Shown one piece after another: positions 50,867 to 59,723 of a stretch of 62,225 nt of DNA. The stretch lies in assembly GCA_964403335.1 (NCBI GenBank), contig CAYOFI010000009.1:1-62225 (forward strand). Reading direction: 5' to 3'. The position numbers and the translations under genes were made by a program. Source of the stretch: CAZYAK01 sp964403335 (lineage in GTDB: Bacteria > Patescibacteriota > Gracilibacteria > Peribacterales > Peribacteraceae). Numbering within the stretch: the first letter of the stretch is position 1; each line of letters opens with the position of its first letter. The notes under the pieces were generated by a model. It had not been told where the DNA came from. It saw only the letters and a program-made list of their open reading frames with translations, and did no database searches.

Positions 50867-52099
50867 TCAGATGCGGAGGCGTTTGATGGCGTGGGTGAGA
50901 GCTTCGGGGAGGAGATCGAGTTCTTGCGTCGTGTTGAAGACGGCAAAGGAAATTCGATTCGAGGCGACAATTCCCAGGCGATCATGCAACGGTTGTGCGC
51001 AGTGATGTCCGGCGCGAAGGCAGATTCCTTCGCGTCCGAGAATCTCCGTCAGGTCATGCGCGTGCACTCCGTCGACCGCGAAGCTGATGCAGCCGCGGAC
51101 ATCTTCCGCGTCGCCGGGGCCGAGAATCTTCATGCCCGGAACACTCTGCAGAATTTCACGGGCATGGAGGAGCAATGCGCGTTCGTGCTCTTCGATGTCA
51201 TTCCATTTCATCGTATTCAGCCACTCGATTGCCGCCGCCAATCCCACGGCTTCGGCCATCGGTTGTGTGCCGGCTTCAAAGCGATGGGGGATATCGGCTG
51301 CACTGAATCCGTCCAAGCGCACATCGCCGATCATCATGCCGCCGCCGAGGAAGGGGGGCATGCTCCGGAGTATCTCGGCTTTTGCGTAGAGCACGCCGAT
51401 GCCGGTCGGTCCGTAGAGTTTGTGGCCGGAGAAGGCGAGGAAGTCGCAGTCGAGTTGTTGCACGTCTGTTGGTCCATGGACGATCGACTGCGCCGCGTCG
51501 ACCATCACCAAACATCCATTTTTATGCGCTGACGGAATGATCTCTTCCAAATTCGGACGGACGCCGAGCACGTTGCTTTCGCCGGTGATGCAGAGGAGTT
51601 TCGCCTTTCCGGTCTTGAGCACATCGCGCAATTGATCGAGTTGCAAGCGGCCCGTGTCATCGATGTCGATCCATTCGATCACGATGCCGATCATCTCTTT
51701 CAACTGCATCCACGGCACGATATTGCTGTGGTGTTCAAGTTTGGTAAGCACAACGATATCGCCGCGCTTCAAGCTCGCCATGCCCCAAGAACGTGCGACA
51801 AGATTGATCGATTCCGTCGCATTCTTCGTGAAGACGATTTCTTCGGTGCGCTTGGCGTTCACGAATTTCCGCACAGTCTCTCTCGCGCCTTCGAATGCCA
51901 CCGTCGCGCGTTCTGCAAGGGGATGCATGCCGCGATGGGCGTTGCCGTTGTCCTCCTCGTAGAAATGCGCCATGGCATCCAGCACTGGCTGAGGCTTTTG
52001 GGCCGTCGCCGCGGAATCCAGATACGCGATCTGTTTCCCCTCCATCAAATGCGATAGGAAGTGGAAGTGCCGGCGGAGGGGGATGAGGTCCAGCGACAT
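50867..52099 (-). CDS. sufS: Cysteine desulfurase SufS
   Basis: This PLP enzyme mobilises sulfur from cysteine for Fe-S assembly. It has 410 residues, with the PLP lysine K227 in SGHKLYGPTGIG, DAAQSIVHGP as the conserved aspartate/serine region, and the catalytic C367 in RAGHHCAQPL, the short-loop type II layout. SufB/C/D are not in the window, and an A-type carrier is encoded at 4.5-5.1 kb. It is divergent from the large membrane glycosyltransferase across an inverted repeat. Confidence 0.95.
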   Translation of the reverse strand: MSLDLIPLRRHFHFLSHLMEGKQIAYLDSAATAQKPQPVLDAMAHFYEEDNGNAHRGMHPLAERATVAFEGARETVRKFVNAKRTEEIVFTKNATESINLVARSWGMASLKRGDIVVLTKLEHHSNIVPWMQLKEMIGIVIEWIDIDDTGRLQLDQLRDVLKTGKAKLLCITGESNVLGVRPNLEEIIPSAHKNGCLVMVDAAQSIVHGPTDVQQLDCDFLAFSGHKLYGPTGIGVLYAKAEILRSMPPFLGGGMMIGDVRLDGFSAADIPHRFEAGTQPMAEAVGLAAAIEWLNTMKWNDIEEHERALLLHAREILQSVPGMKILGPGDAEDVRGCISFAVDGVHAHDLTEILGREGICLRAGHHCAQPLHDRLGIVASNRISFAVFNTTQELDLLPEALTHAIKRLRI

Positions 52100-52120
52100 A
52101 GGAGAAGACAGTATATCGGC

Positions 52121-52210
52121 GAGGGGACAGACGGGATAGAAGGCATAGACGGAATAGAGGTACAAAAACACCTCTATCGCTTCTATGGCGTCTATCCCCT
52201 CTATGCCCTA
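52121..52210. repeat. GGGATAGAC-family inverted repeat
   Basis: The left arm (52121-52160; GGGACAGACGGGATAGAAGG and onward) and the right arm (52171-52209; CCTCTATCGCTTCTATGGCG and onward) are degenerate reverse complements of 9-nt units. It sits between the divergent sufS and 52260 genes. Its unit also occurs as a single arm at 36486-36525. Confidence 0.82.
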
Positions 52211-52259
52211 TCGAAATCAAGGATGACCTTCGCGCTCTGCAGGGCTAGACTTCTTTCAT

Positions 52260-55115
52260 ATGCAAGCCCGAACCGTCCAATACCTCTCGATTGCGTTTTT
52301 TGCGGCACTTCTCGTGTGGGGTGTCTATACTCTGTTGATGTACGTGGGCATGCCCATCCATCAGGCCGTCTTGCTGGCAGATACGGCGCGGGAGGTGGTG
52401 ACCAAGGCCTGCGGCGCGAGTGCGGCGAGTGCGACGCTCTGCAGCGGGGTAGCCGCCTTTCCGCTCTTTGTATTGCATACGCTCGGGCGGGCCGCTCCTT
52501 TTGGGTGGTATGCGCTGCTCAGTCTTCTGCTCTTCGGCGGCTTTGTCTTTTGGCGCTATATCCGCGACGGCGATTGGCGTTTGCGTATCGTCTGGAAGCC
52601 GTGGAAATTGTTGCTGCTGTTCGTGGCGGCCACATGGCTGATGTTCACGACGCTCAGTTACGGCACGGATGCATCCGGCCGCCCCGTGCGCACGATGGTC
52701 GAACCGACGACGGAAGCGTACAAGGTGTCTGGGGAAGGATTGCAAACGCTCCATGACGATTATCAAAGTTTGGTGGACGGTGGATGCGTCACGCCTCAGG
52801 GCCAGACGCAAAACGGGACGGACCTGGGACTCTTGCGCACGCATTGCATTCAGCTCTCATTTTTCACGCGGGTTGTCACGCAGATGCTCTTTGTATTGGC
52901 GCTCTTTTTTGAGCTCCTTGTCGCCGGAAGCATGGCGCTTGCGGCATTGCGGTACCGTCCGCAGCGCCTTCTGACAGAGACACTCCTGGCCACGGCGGTG
53001 GGAGCGGGAGTGTGGATTGCGATGCTGTGGTGTCTTGCGGTGATCGGCGTGTATACGCCCGTTGCGGGGTGGGGATTGGCCGTCTTGGTTCCCGTCCTCG
53101 GGTACCGCTTCGTGATGCTCTGGCTGCGCCGGTTCCTGACTGCCGCGTGGGAACAGGAATACACGTGGCATTCGGTGCTGCTGGTCTTGGGATGGTTGTT
53201 GTTTTCGTATCTGGCATTGAACTTCCTCACTGTCGTGCGTCCGTTCCCCATCGGGTGGGATGACTTGGGCAGCTACTTGAACCGCCCGCGTTTATTGGTC
53301 AGTTACGGACACTTCATCCATTCCATGTCGCCGTTTGATTGGACATATCTCACGTCGCTGGGATTCTTGCTGTTCGGATACGACAGCACCTTCGGGGCCA
53401 CGGCATCGATGATGGTGAACTGGATGGCGGGGCCGCTGGCCGTCTTGGCGGTCTTCGCATTCACACGTCTCTTCCTGGGCGCACGTACGGGGATATTGGC
53501 CGCGCTCTTGTACTACACGCTTCCGCTGGTGGGGCACTTCTCGTTCGCGGACATGAAGATCGACAACGCGGTCTTCTTCATGGGGGCGATGGGAATGTTC
53601 GCGGTATTTTTGGCGCTGTTTCCGGACCATGAGCGCGATGCGGATGCCATTGCCGTGGATCCTGCCGCGGAGGCAGAACCTGCGCACGGCCGGTGGCAAC
53701 TCTTTGTCTTGGGCGGCGTCTTCTGCGGATTCGCGTTCGCCATCAAGGCCACGGCGGTGATGGTGTTGATGCCGTTGATGGGCATACTGCTGGGTGCGTC
53801 GCTGCATTGGTCTGCGTTCGCGGGCATATGTTTTTTGGCATTCGTCGCCTTCACCAAACTGGGAGGATTCAGTTTGAGCGTGCTGCTCTCCCGCATCACC
53901 GACACGCAATTGCAAGACACCGCGGGCGTGGTGACGTTCGTGATTGCTTTCTCGCTCATCGGTTTGGCGTGTGTGGGGTATGCGCTCTATCGCGGATGGA
54001 TGCAGGGCGCGCTGCTGCCCGCCGTGCGCAAAGCAAGTCTGTTCATCGCCGGCTTTGCGGTCGCCGTCGCGCCGTGGATTTTGCATAACAACATCCTCTA
54101 CGGGAACATCATTCCCAAGCTGCTTTTGGGTGCGCCCAACACGTTCTCGCCCTCATTCAATACCCGCGGCGAGGACATCGCCGATTACGGCCAGCCCATC
54201 CGTTCCCTGCCGGAGGATCTGAAATTGCGAAAGGATCATCCCGCCTGCATGGCGACCGGTTCCATGGAAGAGCTGGACCGCTACTGGGGTTTTGGAAAAG
54301 GCTGGAGCCACTATCTGACCTTGCCGTGGAGATCAGTCATGAACACGGATGCGTTTGGGTACTACGTCACCACAATGCCCGCGCTTTTGTTGTTCCCGTT
54401 GCTGTTGCTCCTGCCGTACTTTTGGACGCGCCGGGGGCGATGGATGCGATGGCTGTTTGCGGGTACGGCATTCATGATCGTGGAATGGGTGGTGCTGGCC
54501 AATGGCGTGCCGTGGTACGGAGTGGGGATGCTGCTCGGGCTCGTCATCGCCTTGGAGGTGATGGTGGCGCGCGCGCCGGATGCCCTCTCGCGCTGGGTGG
54601 GAAGCGCGCTGCTCTTCTTTGCCCTGTGTTCCAACTTCTCCATGCGCCTGTGGCAGTACTCCCAGCAGCAGAGCATTCTGGAATATTCCTTCGGGAAAGT
54701 GTCGGCCAGTTCGTTGGAGGAGTTGACCATCCCGCACTACAACGACATCCGCCAAGAAGTGGAATTGCGGTACGCCGAATATCCCGACCGCCCGTACCTG
54801 TACCGCATCGGCACGTTCATCCCGTACTTCATCCCCAAAAATTTGGAGCGCATCGGTATCAATGATCACCAATTGGACGTCTTCAACTGTCTGTATCAAG
54901 AACGCGATGCCGCCCTGACGGTGCGCCGTCTGAAGTCGCTCGGGTTCAATGCCATCATCTTCGATACGAATACGGCCACCATCGAAGCGGATCCCAACGG
55001 ATCGCTGCATAAGAAGGTCAACGCCTTCCTGGAATTCGTCAACACGCCTGGGACGGGCTTGCAGGTTCTCGTCAACGATCAGCAGGCGGGCGTGGCGTTC
55101 GTCGCCATTCCATGA
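52260..55115 (+). CDS. Large polytopic membrane protein, probable GT-C glycosyltransferase
   Basis: The 951-residue product has roughly 18-20 membrane segments and a C-terminal soluble domain (about 810-951). A loop near residue 325 carries PIGWDDLGSYLNRPRLLVSYG, similar in position and acidity to the catalytic loop of GT-C enzymes. No better family could be named. It overlaps the next gene, a DPM1-like GT2, by 4 nt. Such a GT2 would supply a polyprenyl-phosphate sugar donor for a GT-C enzyme, which supports the assignment. Confidence 0.7.
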   Translation: MQARTVQYLSIAFFAALLVWGVYTLLMYVGMPIHQAVLLADTAREVVTKACGASAASATLCSGVAAFPLFVLHTLGRAAPFGWYALLSLLLFGGFVFWRYIRDGDWRLRIVWKPWKLLLLFVAATWLMFTTLSYGTDASGRPVRTMVEPTTEAYKVSGEGLQTLHDDYQSLVDGGCVTPQGQTQNGTDLGLLRTHCIQLSFFTRVVTQMLFVLALFFELLVAGSMALAALRYRPQRLLTETLLATAVGAGVWIAMLWCLAVIGVYTPVAGWGLAVLVPVLGYRFVMLWLRRFLTAAWEQEYTWHSVLLVLGWLLFSYLALNFLTVVRPFPIGWDDLGSYLNRPRLLVSYGHFIHSMSPFDWTYLTSLGFLLFGYDSTFGATASMMVNWMAGPLAVLAVFAFTRLFLGARTGILAALLYYTLPLVGHFSFADMKIDNAVFFMGAMGMFAVFLALFPDHERDADAIAVDPAAEAEPAHGRWQLFVLGGVFCGFAFAIKATAVMVLMPLMGILLGASLHWSAFAGICFLAFVAFTKLGGFSLSVLLSRITDTQLQDTAGVVTFVIAFSLIGLACVGYALYRGWMQGALLPAVRKASLFIAGFAVAVAPWILHNNILYGNIIPKLLLGAPNTFSPSFNTRGEDIADYGQPIRSLPEDLKLRKDHPACMATGSMEELDRYWGFGKGWSHYLTLPWRSVMNTDAFGYYVTTMPALLLFPLLLLLPYFWTRRGRWMRWLFAGTAFMIVEWVVLANGVPWYGVGMLLGLVIALEVMVARAPDALSRWVGSALLFFALCSNFSMRLWQYSQQQSILEYSFGKVSASSLEELTIPHYNDIRQEVELRYAEYPDRPYLYRIGTFIPYFIPKNLERIGINDHQLDVFNCLYQERDAALTVRRLKSLGFNAIIFDTNTATIEADPNGSLHKKVNAFLEFVNTPGTGLQVLVNDQQAGVAFVAIP

Positions 55116-55795
55116 AAATTCTTGCAATCATTCCGGCGCTGAACGAGGCGACGCGCATCGGGCGCGTGGTGAAAGAAGCGCAACAGTACGCGGAGGAAGT
55201 GATCGTGGTCGATGACGGGTCCACGGACGGGACGGGGGACGCGGCTGCGAAGGCGGGCGCGCGCGTGATCCGCCATCCGGAGAACGGCGGAGCCGGCGCC
55301 GCGACGATGACGGGAATTTTCGCGGCACGCGAACGTGGAGCCGATGCGGTGGTCACGCTGGATGCCGACGAGCAGCACGATCCCCATGACATCCCCGATC
55401 TTCTGGCGCCGATTCTTGCGGGCACCGCTGACATCGCTTTTGCCAATCGTTTCGCGGAGGTCAAAGGCAAACCCCGCAACAATATCCCGACGGTCCGCCG
55501 GATCTTCAATGGCCTGGGAAACATCGTCACACTCATGGCGACGGGAAAGTGGGTCTCTGACAGTCAGTGCGGGTTCAAAGTCCTGGGGCCGCGGGCACTC
55601 AAGGAAATCAATCTGCGTATGCGCGGGTTTGAATTCTGCACGGAGATCGTCCGCGAATGCGCCAAGAACAAGTGGAGAGTGGCCGAAGTGCCCGCCAAAG
55701 TCATGTATTCGGCCTATACGCTCGCGAAGGGGCAGTCGTTTGCGATGGGGGTGAAGACGGCGTTGAAGATTCTCTTGAGGTCGTTCCTGCGTTGA
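55112..55795 (+). CDS. Family 2 glycosyltransferase, polyprenyl-phosphate type
   Basis: The 227-residue DPM1-like enzyme has IIPALNEATRIG (about 6-17), VIVVDDGSTDGTGDAA (about 30-45) and the metal-binding LDADEQHDPHD (about 83-93). It lacks C-terminal membrane helices. It probably makes a polyprenyl-phosphate sugar at the inner membrane face. The following small membrane protein of the DUF2304 family is a common partner of such GT2s. Confidence 0.9.
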   Translation: MKILAIIPALNEATRIGRVVKEAQQYAEEVIVVDDGSTDGTGDAAAKAGARVIRHPENGGAGAATMTGIFAARERGADAVVTLDADEQHDPHDIPDLLAPILAGTADIAFANRFAEVKGKPRNNIPTVRRIFNGLGNIVTLMATGKWVSDSQCGFKVLGPRALKEINLRMRGFEFCTEIVRECAKNKWRVAEVPAKVMYSAYTLAKGQSFAMGVKTALKILLRSFLR

Positions 55796-55807
55796 TTGTC
55801 CTGATGG

Positions 55808-55918
55808 AAGGCTAAGGATTAAGGCTAAGGCTAAGTCGAAGCTATTGGTCTACAGGATGACCTTCAGGATTTTTCAGGGTATTCTGTATGAGATTCTTAG
55901 CCTTAATCCTTAGCCTTC
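55808..55918. repeat. AAGGCTAAG-family inverted repeat
   Basis: The left arm (55808-55835, AAGGCTAAGGATTAAGGCTA and onward) and right arm (55896-55918, CTTAGCCTTAATCCTTAGCC...) are reverse complements around a 60-nt spacer. The right arm ends one base before the ATG of the DUF2304 gene. Single arms of the same unit occur at 57523-57550 and inside a glycosyltransferase gene at 38880-38907. Confidence 0.85.
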
Positions 55919-55919
55919 A

Positions 55920-56309
55920 ATGCTCCTCACCCCCTACCAAGTCATCGTCCCGATCGCCGCGATCATTGCGATCGCGTATGCGTGGAACTTGGCCGTGCGG
56001 CAGAGGAAAACAGTATGGGAAGCGGGACTCTGGACGTTCTTCTGGGGAATCATCGCCTTCATTGCGATCTTCCCGAATTTCCTGACATACCTTTCCATCG
56101 CCACCGGTATCCGCGATCAGGAGAATGCCGTTCTTGTCACGTTTGTCGGAATCCTGTTTTTTATCGTCTTCTCGCTCGTCGTTCGTATTGAAGAGCTGGA
56201 ACAGCGCTACGTGAAAGTCATCCGCGCCCTGGCGCTGCGTGATGCGGGATTGGATGCTTCTGGCGTGCTCAAAGAAGAGATCGACAGGGTGAAGGCGGCA
56301 AAGCGATAG
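55920..56309 (+). CDS. DUF2304 membrane protein
   Basis: The 129-residue protein has three membrane segments (about 8-24, 37-55 and 68-88) and a charged C-terminal coiled-coil-like tail (EELEQRYVKVIRALALRD). The DUF2304 family regularly sits beside polyprenyl-phosphate GT2 genes, as here. The ATG overlaps the end of the repeat's right arm, so translation starts directly downstream of a stable hairpin. Confidence 0.87.
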   Translation: MLLTPYQVIVPIAAIIAIAYAWNLAVRQRKTVWEAGLWTFFWGIIAFIAIFPNFLTYLSIATGIRDQENAVLVTFVGILFFIVFSLVVRIEELEQRYVKVIRALALRDAGLDASGVLKEEIDRVKAAKR

Positions 56310-56318
56310 CGAGTAAAA

Positions 56319-56387
56319 TCCAGAGACCAAAAAGCAGAGACCAAGTATCTGTATTGGGTTCTGGATTCTGGTTTTTGGCTTCTCTTT
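56319..56387. repeat. CCAGAAACCAAAAA-family inverted repeat
   Basis: The left arm (about 56319-56344, CCAGAGACCAAAAAGCAGAG) and right arm (about 56357-56387, GGTTCTGGATTCTGGTTTTT) are degenerate reverse complements. The same unit type appears inside genes at 14663-14692, 21265-21297 and 59219-59248. Confidence 0.7.
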
Positions 56388-56403
56388 GCCGTATTCTTAT
56401 GAA

Positions 56404-57546
56404 GTGTCGACTATTCTTCTCATCAGCCCCTACTGGAAGGAGTCTCACCGCTGGATGGTGAGTTCCTACAAATTGGCCGAGCTGTGGCAACGCCTGGGCT
56501 ACCGGGTCGTTGTGGCGTGCATGGGGGAATCGACGCGGACGGAAGTCGTGTCTGAGACGCTGACGATTCACTTCCGCAAAGATCTCTTTCTGAAAGATCC
56601 GTTCAATTTTGGCATCGCTTTCGGCTTTGCCGGATTTGTTCGTCGGTTGATCAAAGACGTAAAGCCTGATCTCATCGTCGTGAATAAAGTGCTTTTCTGG
56701 ACGTCGTTCGCGACGATTCCGTTGGCGCTCACAGGTCACAAGATTTTACTGCTGACGGATGCGTTGGTGGGGATGACGTGGTGGCCGCGCACATGGTTCC
56801 CGAAGGTCGTGATGGCGTGCGGAGCATGGACGGTGGGATGGCTTGTATTGCTGAGTGCGAAGCGCATCGTCACGTTTCATCCGCAGCCGCAGTCGATTCT
56901 CCGTCGCCTGGGGATCGCCAAGAAGACAGAGGTGATTCCGACGGGGATTGATCCGGCGCCGTATAGCGCAACGGTCAGCGGTCAGCGGTCAGTGGTCAGA
57001 CCGGAGGTGACGGTGACGTATGTCGGGCGTTTGGAATCGGTGAAGGGAGTGGATGACTTTTTGGCGGCTGCAGTCACGGTCAAAAAATCTCATCCGGAGT
57101 TGAAGATCCAAGTTGTAGGCAATCAAATTCATCCGAATCAGATTTTTGATAAATATCGAAAAGAAGGGATGATTGAATTTCCTGGGTATAAAGAAGACAT
57201 TCCTGCGATCCTAAATGGCACAGATATTTTCGTGTTGCCGAGTTACAGTGAAGGCCTGAGTAATGCGCTGATGGAAGCCATGGCGAGCGGGTGTGCGTGT
57301 CTTGCGACAGATGTGGGTGGCAATCGTTTTTTGATCCAAAACGGTGTGTCGGGACTTCTGTTCCCGCCCGGAGATCGCGAGGCACTGGCTGCGCATCTTC
57401 GCCGCGTGCTTGATGATCCCGCGAAGCGAAAATCGATGGGCGAGGCGGCCCGCAAAAGAATCGAAGCGGAGTTCAGTTGGGAGATTGTGGGGAATAAATA
57501 CAAGACGCTCTTTACGGAACTTCTTAGCCTTAGCCTTCATCCTTAG
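56404..57546 (+). CDS. Family 4 glycosyltransferase (GT-B)
   Basis: The 380-residue retaining GT-B enzyme has a C-terminal donor site with YVGRLESVKGVDDFL (about 200-215), VLPSYSEGLSNALMEAMASG (about 278-297) and the E-x7-E motif therein. Residues about 189-199 (TVSGQRSVVRP) come from a GGTCAGC/GGTCAGT tandem repeat at 56972-57001, an in-frame insertion at the inter-domain linker. The last residues (LSLSLHP) and the stop come from the AAGGCTAAG repeat arm at 57523. GTG 56404 is preferred over TTG 56386, because the codons before it come from the repeat. Confidence 0.87.
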   Translation: MSTILLISPYWKESHRWMVSSYKLAELWQRLGYRVVVACMGESTRTEVVSETLTIHFRKDLFLKDPFNFGIAFGFAGFVRRLIKDVKPDLIVVNKVLFWTSFATIPLALTGHKILLLTDALVGMTWWPRTWFPKVVMACGAWTVGWLVLLSAKRIVTFHPQPQSILRRLGIAKKTEVIPTGIDPAPYSATVSGQRSVVRPEVTVTYVGRLESVKGVDDFLAAAVTVKKSHPELKIQVVGNQIHPNQIFDKYRKEGMIEFPGYKEDIPAILNGTDIFVLPSYSEGLSNALMEAMASGCACLATDVGGNRFLIQNGVSGLLFPPGDREALAAHLRRVLDDPAKRKSMGEAARKRIEAEFSWEIVGNKYKTLFTELLSLSLHP

Positions 57547-57550
57547 CCTT
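57523..57550. repeat. AAGGCTAAG-family single arm
   Basis: CTTAGCCTTAGCCTTCATCC and onward spans the junction between two glycosyltransferase genes. It supplies the C-terminus and stop codon of the first and the TTG start of the second. Confidence 0.75.
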
Positions 57551-58607
57551 GAAGCGTATTGTGATTCTGTCGGCTTTCCTCACGCCGTTTCGCAGCGGGG
57601 CGGAGGCGTGTGCGGAGGAAGTCGCCGTCATGTTGAGCGACAAGTTCGATGTGACGATCATCACCGCGCGGTTGCGCCGCGATCTCCCGGCGCGCGATCA
57701 TCTGCAAGGAAAAGTTCCTGTCATCCGCGTCGGTTTTGGCTTACCGATAGATAAATATCTCTTCCCGATTCTTGCGCCGTTTGCCGCTAGCCGGTTTCGT
57801 CCGGACATCGTCCATGCTGTGCTGGAATCCTATGCGGGATTGGCGATGATCGTCTGCAAATGGATTGTCCCGTCTGCCAAGCGCATTCTCACGTGCCAGA
57901 GCACGAACACCTCAATGTTCGTGAAGGCGATGCACAAAGTCGCGAATGTCGTCACTGTTATCAGCTCAGTTCTCAAAGAACGTGCGGCTCGATTCGGTCG
58001 AGCGGATGCCGTGCTGATTCCCAATGGCATTCATTTTGCGCAAATTCGTCAGGCTTGCGCGACGACGTCAAAGATTCCCGGTCGCGTGCTGTTTGTGGGA
58101 CGCTTGGAGCAGATGAAGGGCGTGGATACGCTTTTGCAATCGATCGCTTTGATGACGGAAAAGCCGCAAGTGCATATCGTCGGGGATGGATCGCAGCGCA
58201 GCACTCTTCAATCGTTTACGGCGTCGCTCGGGCTGACGCGATCAGTGACGTTTTTGGGAAGGTTGGATGGTCAGGCGTTGCTGAAGGAATATGCCGAAGC
58301 GGAAATTTTCTGCGGCCTCTCGCGCAGTGAGGCGCTGGGAAATGTCTTTTTGGAAGCGCAGGCTGCCGAGTGCGCTGTGGTCGCGACGAACGTCGGCGGC
58401 ATTCCGGATATCGTCAAAGACGGGGAAGCGGGCATACTTGTCCCTGCGGATGATCCGCAACACACCGCGCAGATTCTCACAAAACTCCTGACGGATCGCG
58501 ATTGGCGGCGCACACTCGCTTCAGCCGGCCCGAAGAATGCAGAGAACTATGATTGGACGGTGATTGCAAAGAAATACAAGGAAGTCTACGATGCTTTCCA
58601 TGAGTGA
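57549..58607 (+). CDS. Family 4 glycosyltransferase (GT-B), second copy
   Basis: The 352-residue GT-B enzyme starts at TTG (57549) inside the repeat arm. It has the glycine-rich ILSAFLTPFRSGAEACAEE N-terminus, VLFVGRLEQMKGVDTLLQSI (about 178-197) and the nucleotide-sugar motif GLSRSEALGNVFLEAQAAECAVVATNVGG (E-x7-E present). It is divergent from the preceding family 4 enzyme, so the two likely add different sugars. It overlaps the next small gene by 8 nt. Confidence 0.88.
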   Translation: MKRIVILSAFLTPFRSGAEACAEEVAVMLSDKFDVTIITARLRRDLPARDHLQGKVPVIRVGFGLPIDKYLFPILAPFAASRFRPDIVHAVLESYAGLAMIVCKWIVPSAKRILTCQSTNTSMFVKAMHKVANVVTVISSVLKERAARFGRADAVLIPNGIHFAQIRQACATTSKIPGRVLFVGRLEQMKGVDTLLQSIALMTEKPQVHIVGDGSQRSTLQSFTASLGLTRSVTFLGRLDGQALLKEYAEAEIFCGLSRSEALGNVFLEAQAAECAVVATNVGGIPDIVKDGEAGILVPADDPQHTAQILTKLLTDRDWRRTLASAGPKNAENYDWTVIAKKYKEVYDAFHE

Positions 58608-58950
58608 TACCGAAACTCCCGGCCAGGAAGCCTGCGGTCCCGAGCTCTTGCCGCCGGAATTAGCCGATGATGAAGTGAACCCGCGCAGGCAACACTTGCG
58701 CGCGATCATCGAGGGGCTGGTGGCGTGCATGGGGGCCGAACGCGATGACGATCGTGTCGATGTTGCGGGATTGGAACGCATGGCACAAACCAGCCTGCAG
58801 CATTTTATGGGACTGGTGCGTACCGCCCGGCAAGACTATTTTGATCTCTTGGTGACCGGTGGTCTTGATGACGAACTTGGCGCGTTTGCGCGGACCATGG
58901 GATGGGATGTGCAAGTTGCGGAGGCAGCAGCGGAAGCTGATTCTCAATAA
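58600..58950 (+). CDS. Small acidic protein, unknown
   Basis: The 116-residue product is acidic and helical, without signal or membrane segments. No family was recognised. The first ~30 residues are Pro/Glu-rich (PGQEACGPELLPPELADDEV). ATG 58600 lies in the end of the glycosyltransferase gene (8-nt overlap); an in-frame ATG at 58591 is also possible. The gene converges on the nucleotidyltransferase with a 7-nt overlap. Confidence 0.6.
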   Translation: MSDTETPGQEACGPELLPPELADDEVNPRRQHLRAIIEGLVACMGAERDDDRVDVAGLERMAQTSLQHFMGLVRTARQDYFDLLVTGGLDDELGAFARTMGWDVQVAEAAAEADSQ

Positions 58951-59687
58951 CCCCGCCTTTCCCGCACCAACACCGCCGCGCGGTGCAGGCTCTCAAACGT
59001 TCCCGCGTCGACCCATTCGTCTTTGAGGACGGTCGCCGTCAGTTCTTTGTTCTTTGCGTACCACGCGCTGACGTCGCTGATTTCCAGTTCGCCGCGCGGT
59101 GAGGGCTTCAGATTCTTGATGATTTCAAAGCAGCGGTTGTCGTAGAGGTAGCAGCCGGTGACGGCGAGGTTCGTCTTGGGCTTCTTTGGCTTTTCTTCAA
59201 TAGCGATAACTGTCACGTCGGTTTCTGGTTTCTGGTTTCTGGTTTTTGACTCTTGGAGCGTAGCGACTCCAAAGCGTTCGGGGTCGGGGACTTCTTTCAA
59301 AAACACATGCGCGCCCTTGTCGAACTGTTTGATTATCGGAGTCAGATCATCAAAGAAAATATTATCGCCGAGGAGCGCACAGACGCTCTGACCATCGGCG
59401 AATTCCTCAGCCAATCCCAATGCCTGAGCGATGCCTGCAGGCTTCTCTTGGACTTTGTACGCGACGGTGCACCCAAAGCGCGAACCCGATCCCAAGAAAC
59501 TCGTGATCTGATCGATATGCTCCGGCCCCGTAATGACCGCGATATCCGTGATGCCTGCATCCGTCAGCGTCTTGAGCGGGTACGTCAGCAACGGCTGGTC
59601 ATACACCGGCAAAAGGCTTTTATTCACGATCTCCGTGAGAGGTCGCAAGCGACTGCCCGTTCCGCCGCAGATGAGGATGCCTTTCAT
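58944..59687 (-). CDS. Sugar nucleotidyltransferase (RmlA-like)
   Basis: The 247-residue nucleotidyltransferase begins MKGILICGGTGSRLRPLTEI with the signature pyrophosphorylase loop, then VNKSLLPVYDQPLLTYPL, LLGDNIFFDD and VIAIEEKPKKP. It would make an activated sugar nucleotide (dTDP-glucose type most likely). Residues about 146-156 (SKTRNQKPETD) derive from a TTTCTGG tandem repeat at 59219-59248, a linker in a loop between strands. It is shorter than typical RmlA (about 290), lacking the usual C-terminal helices. Confidence 0.85.
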   Translation of the reverse strand: MKGILICGGTGSRLRPLTEIVNKSLLPVYDQPLLTYPLKTLTDAGITDIAVITGPEHIDQITSFLGSGSRFGCTVAYKVQEKPAGIAQALGLAEEFADGQSVCALLGDNIFFDDLTPIIKQFDKGAHVFLKEVPDPERFGVATLQESKTRNQKPETDVTVIAIEEKPKKPKTNLAVTGCYLYDNRCFEIIKNLKPSPRGELEISDVSAWYAKNKELTATVLKDEWVDAGTFESLHRAAVLVRERRGY

Positions 59688-59723
59688 GACTGGGGAAGTG
59701 TACAAGTGTTTGGGTACATCTGC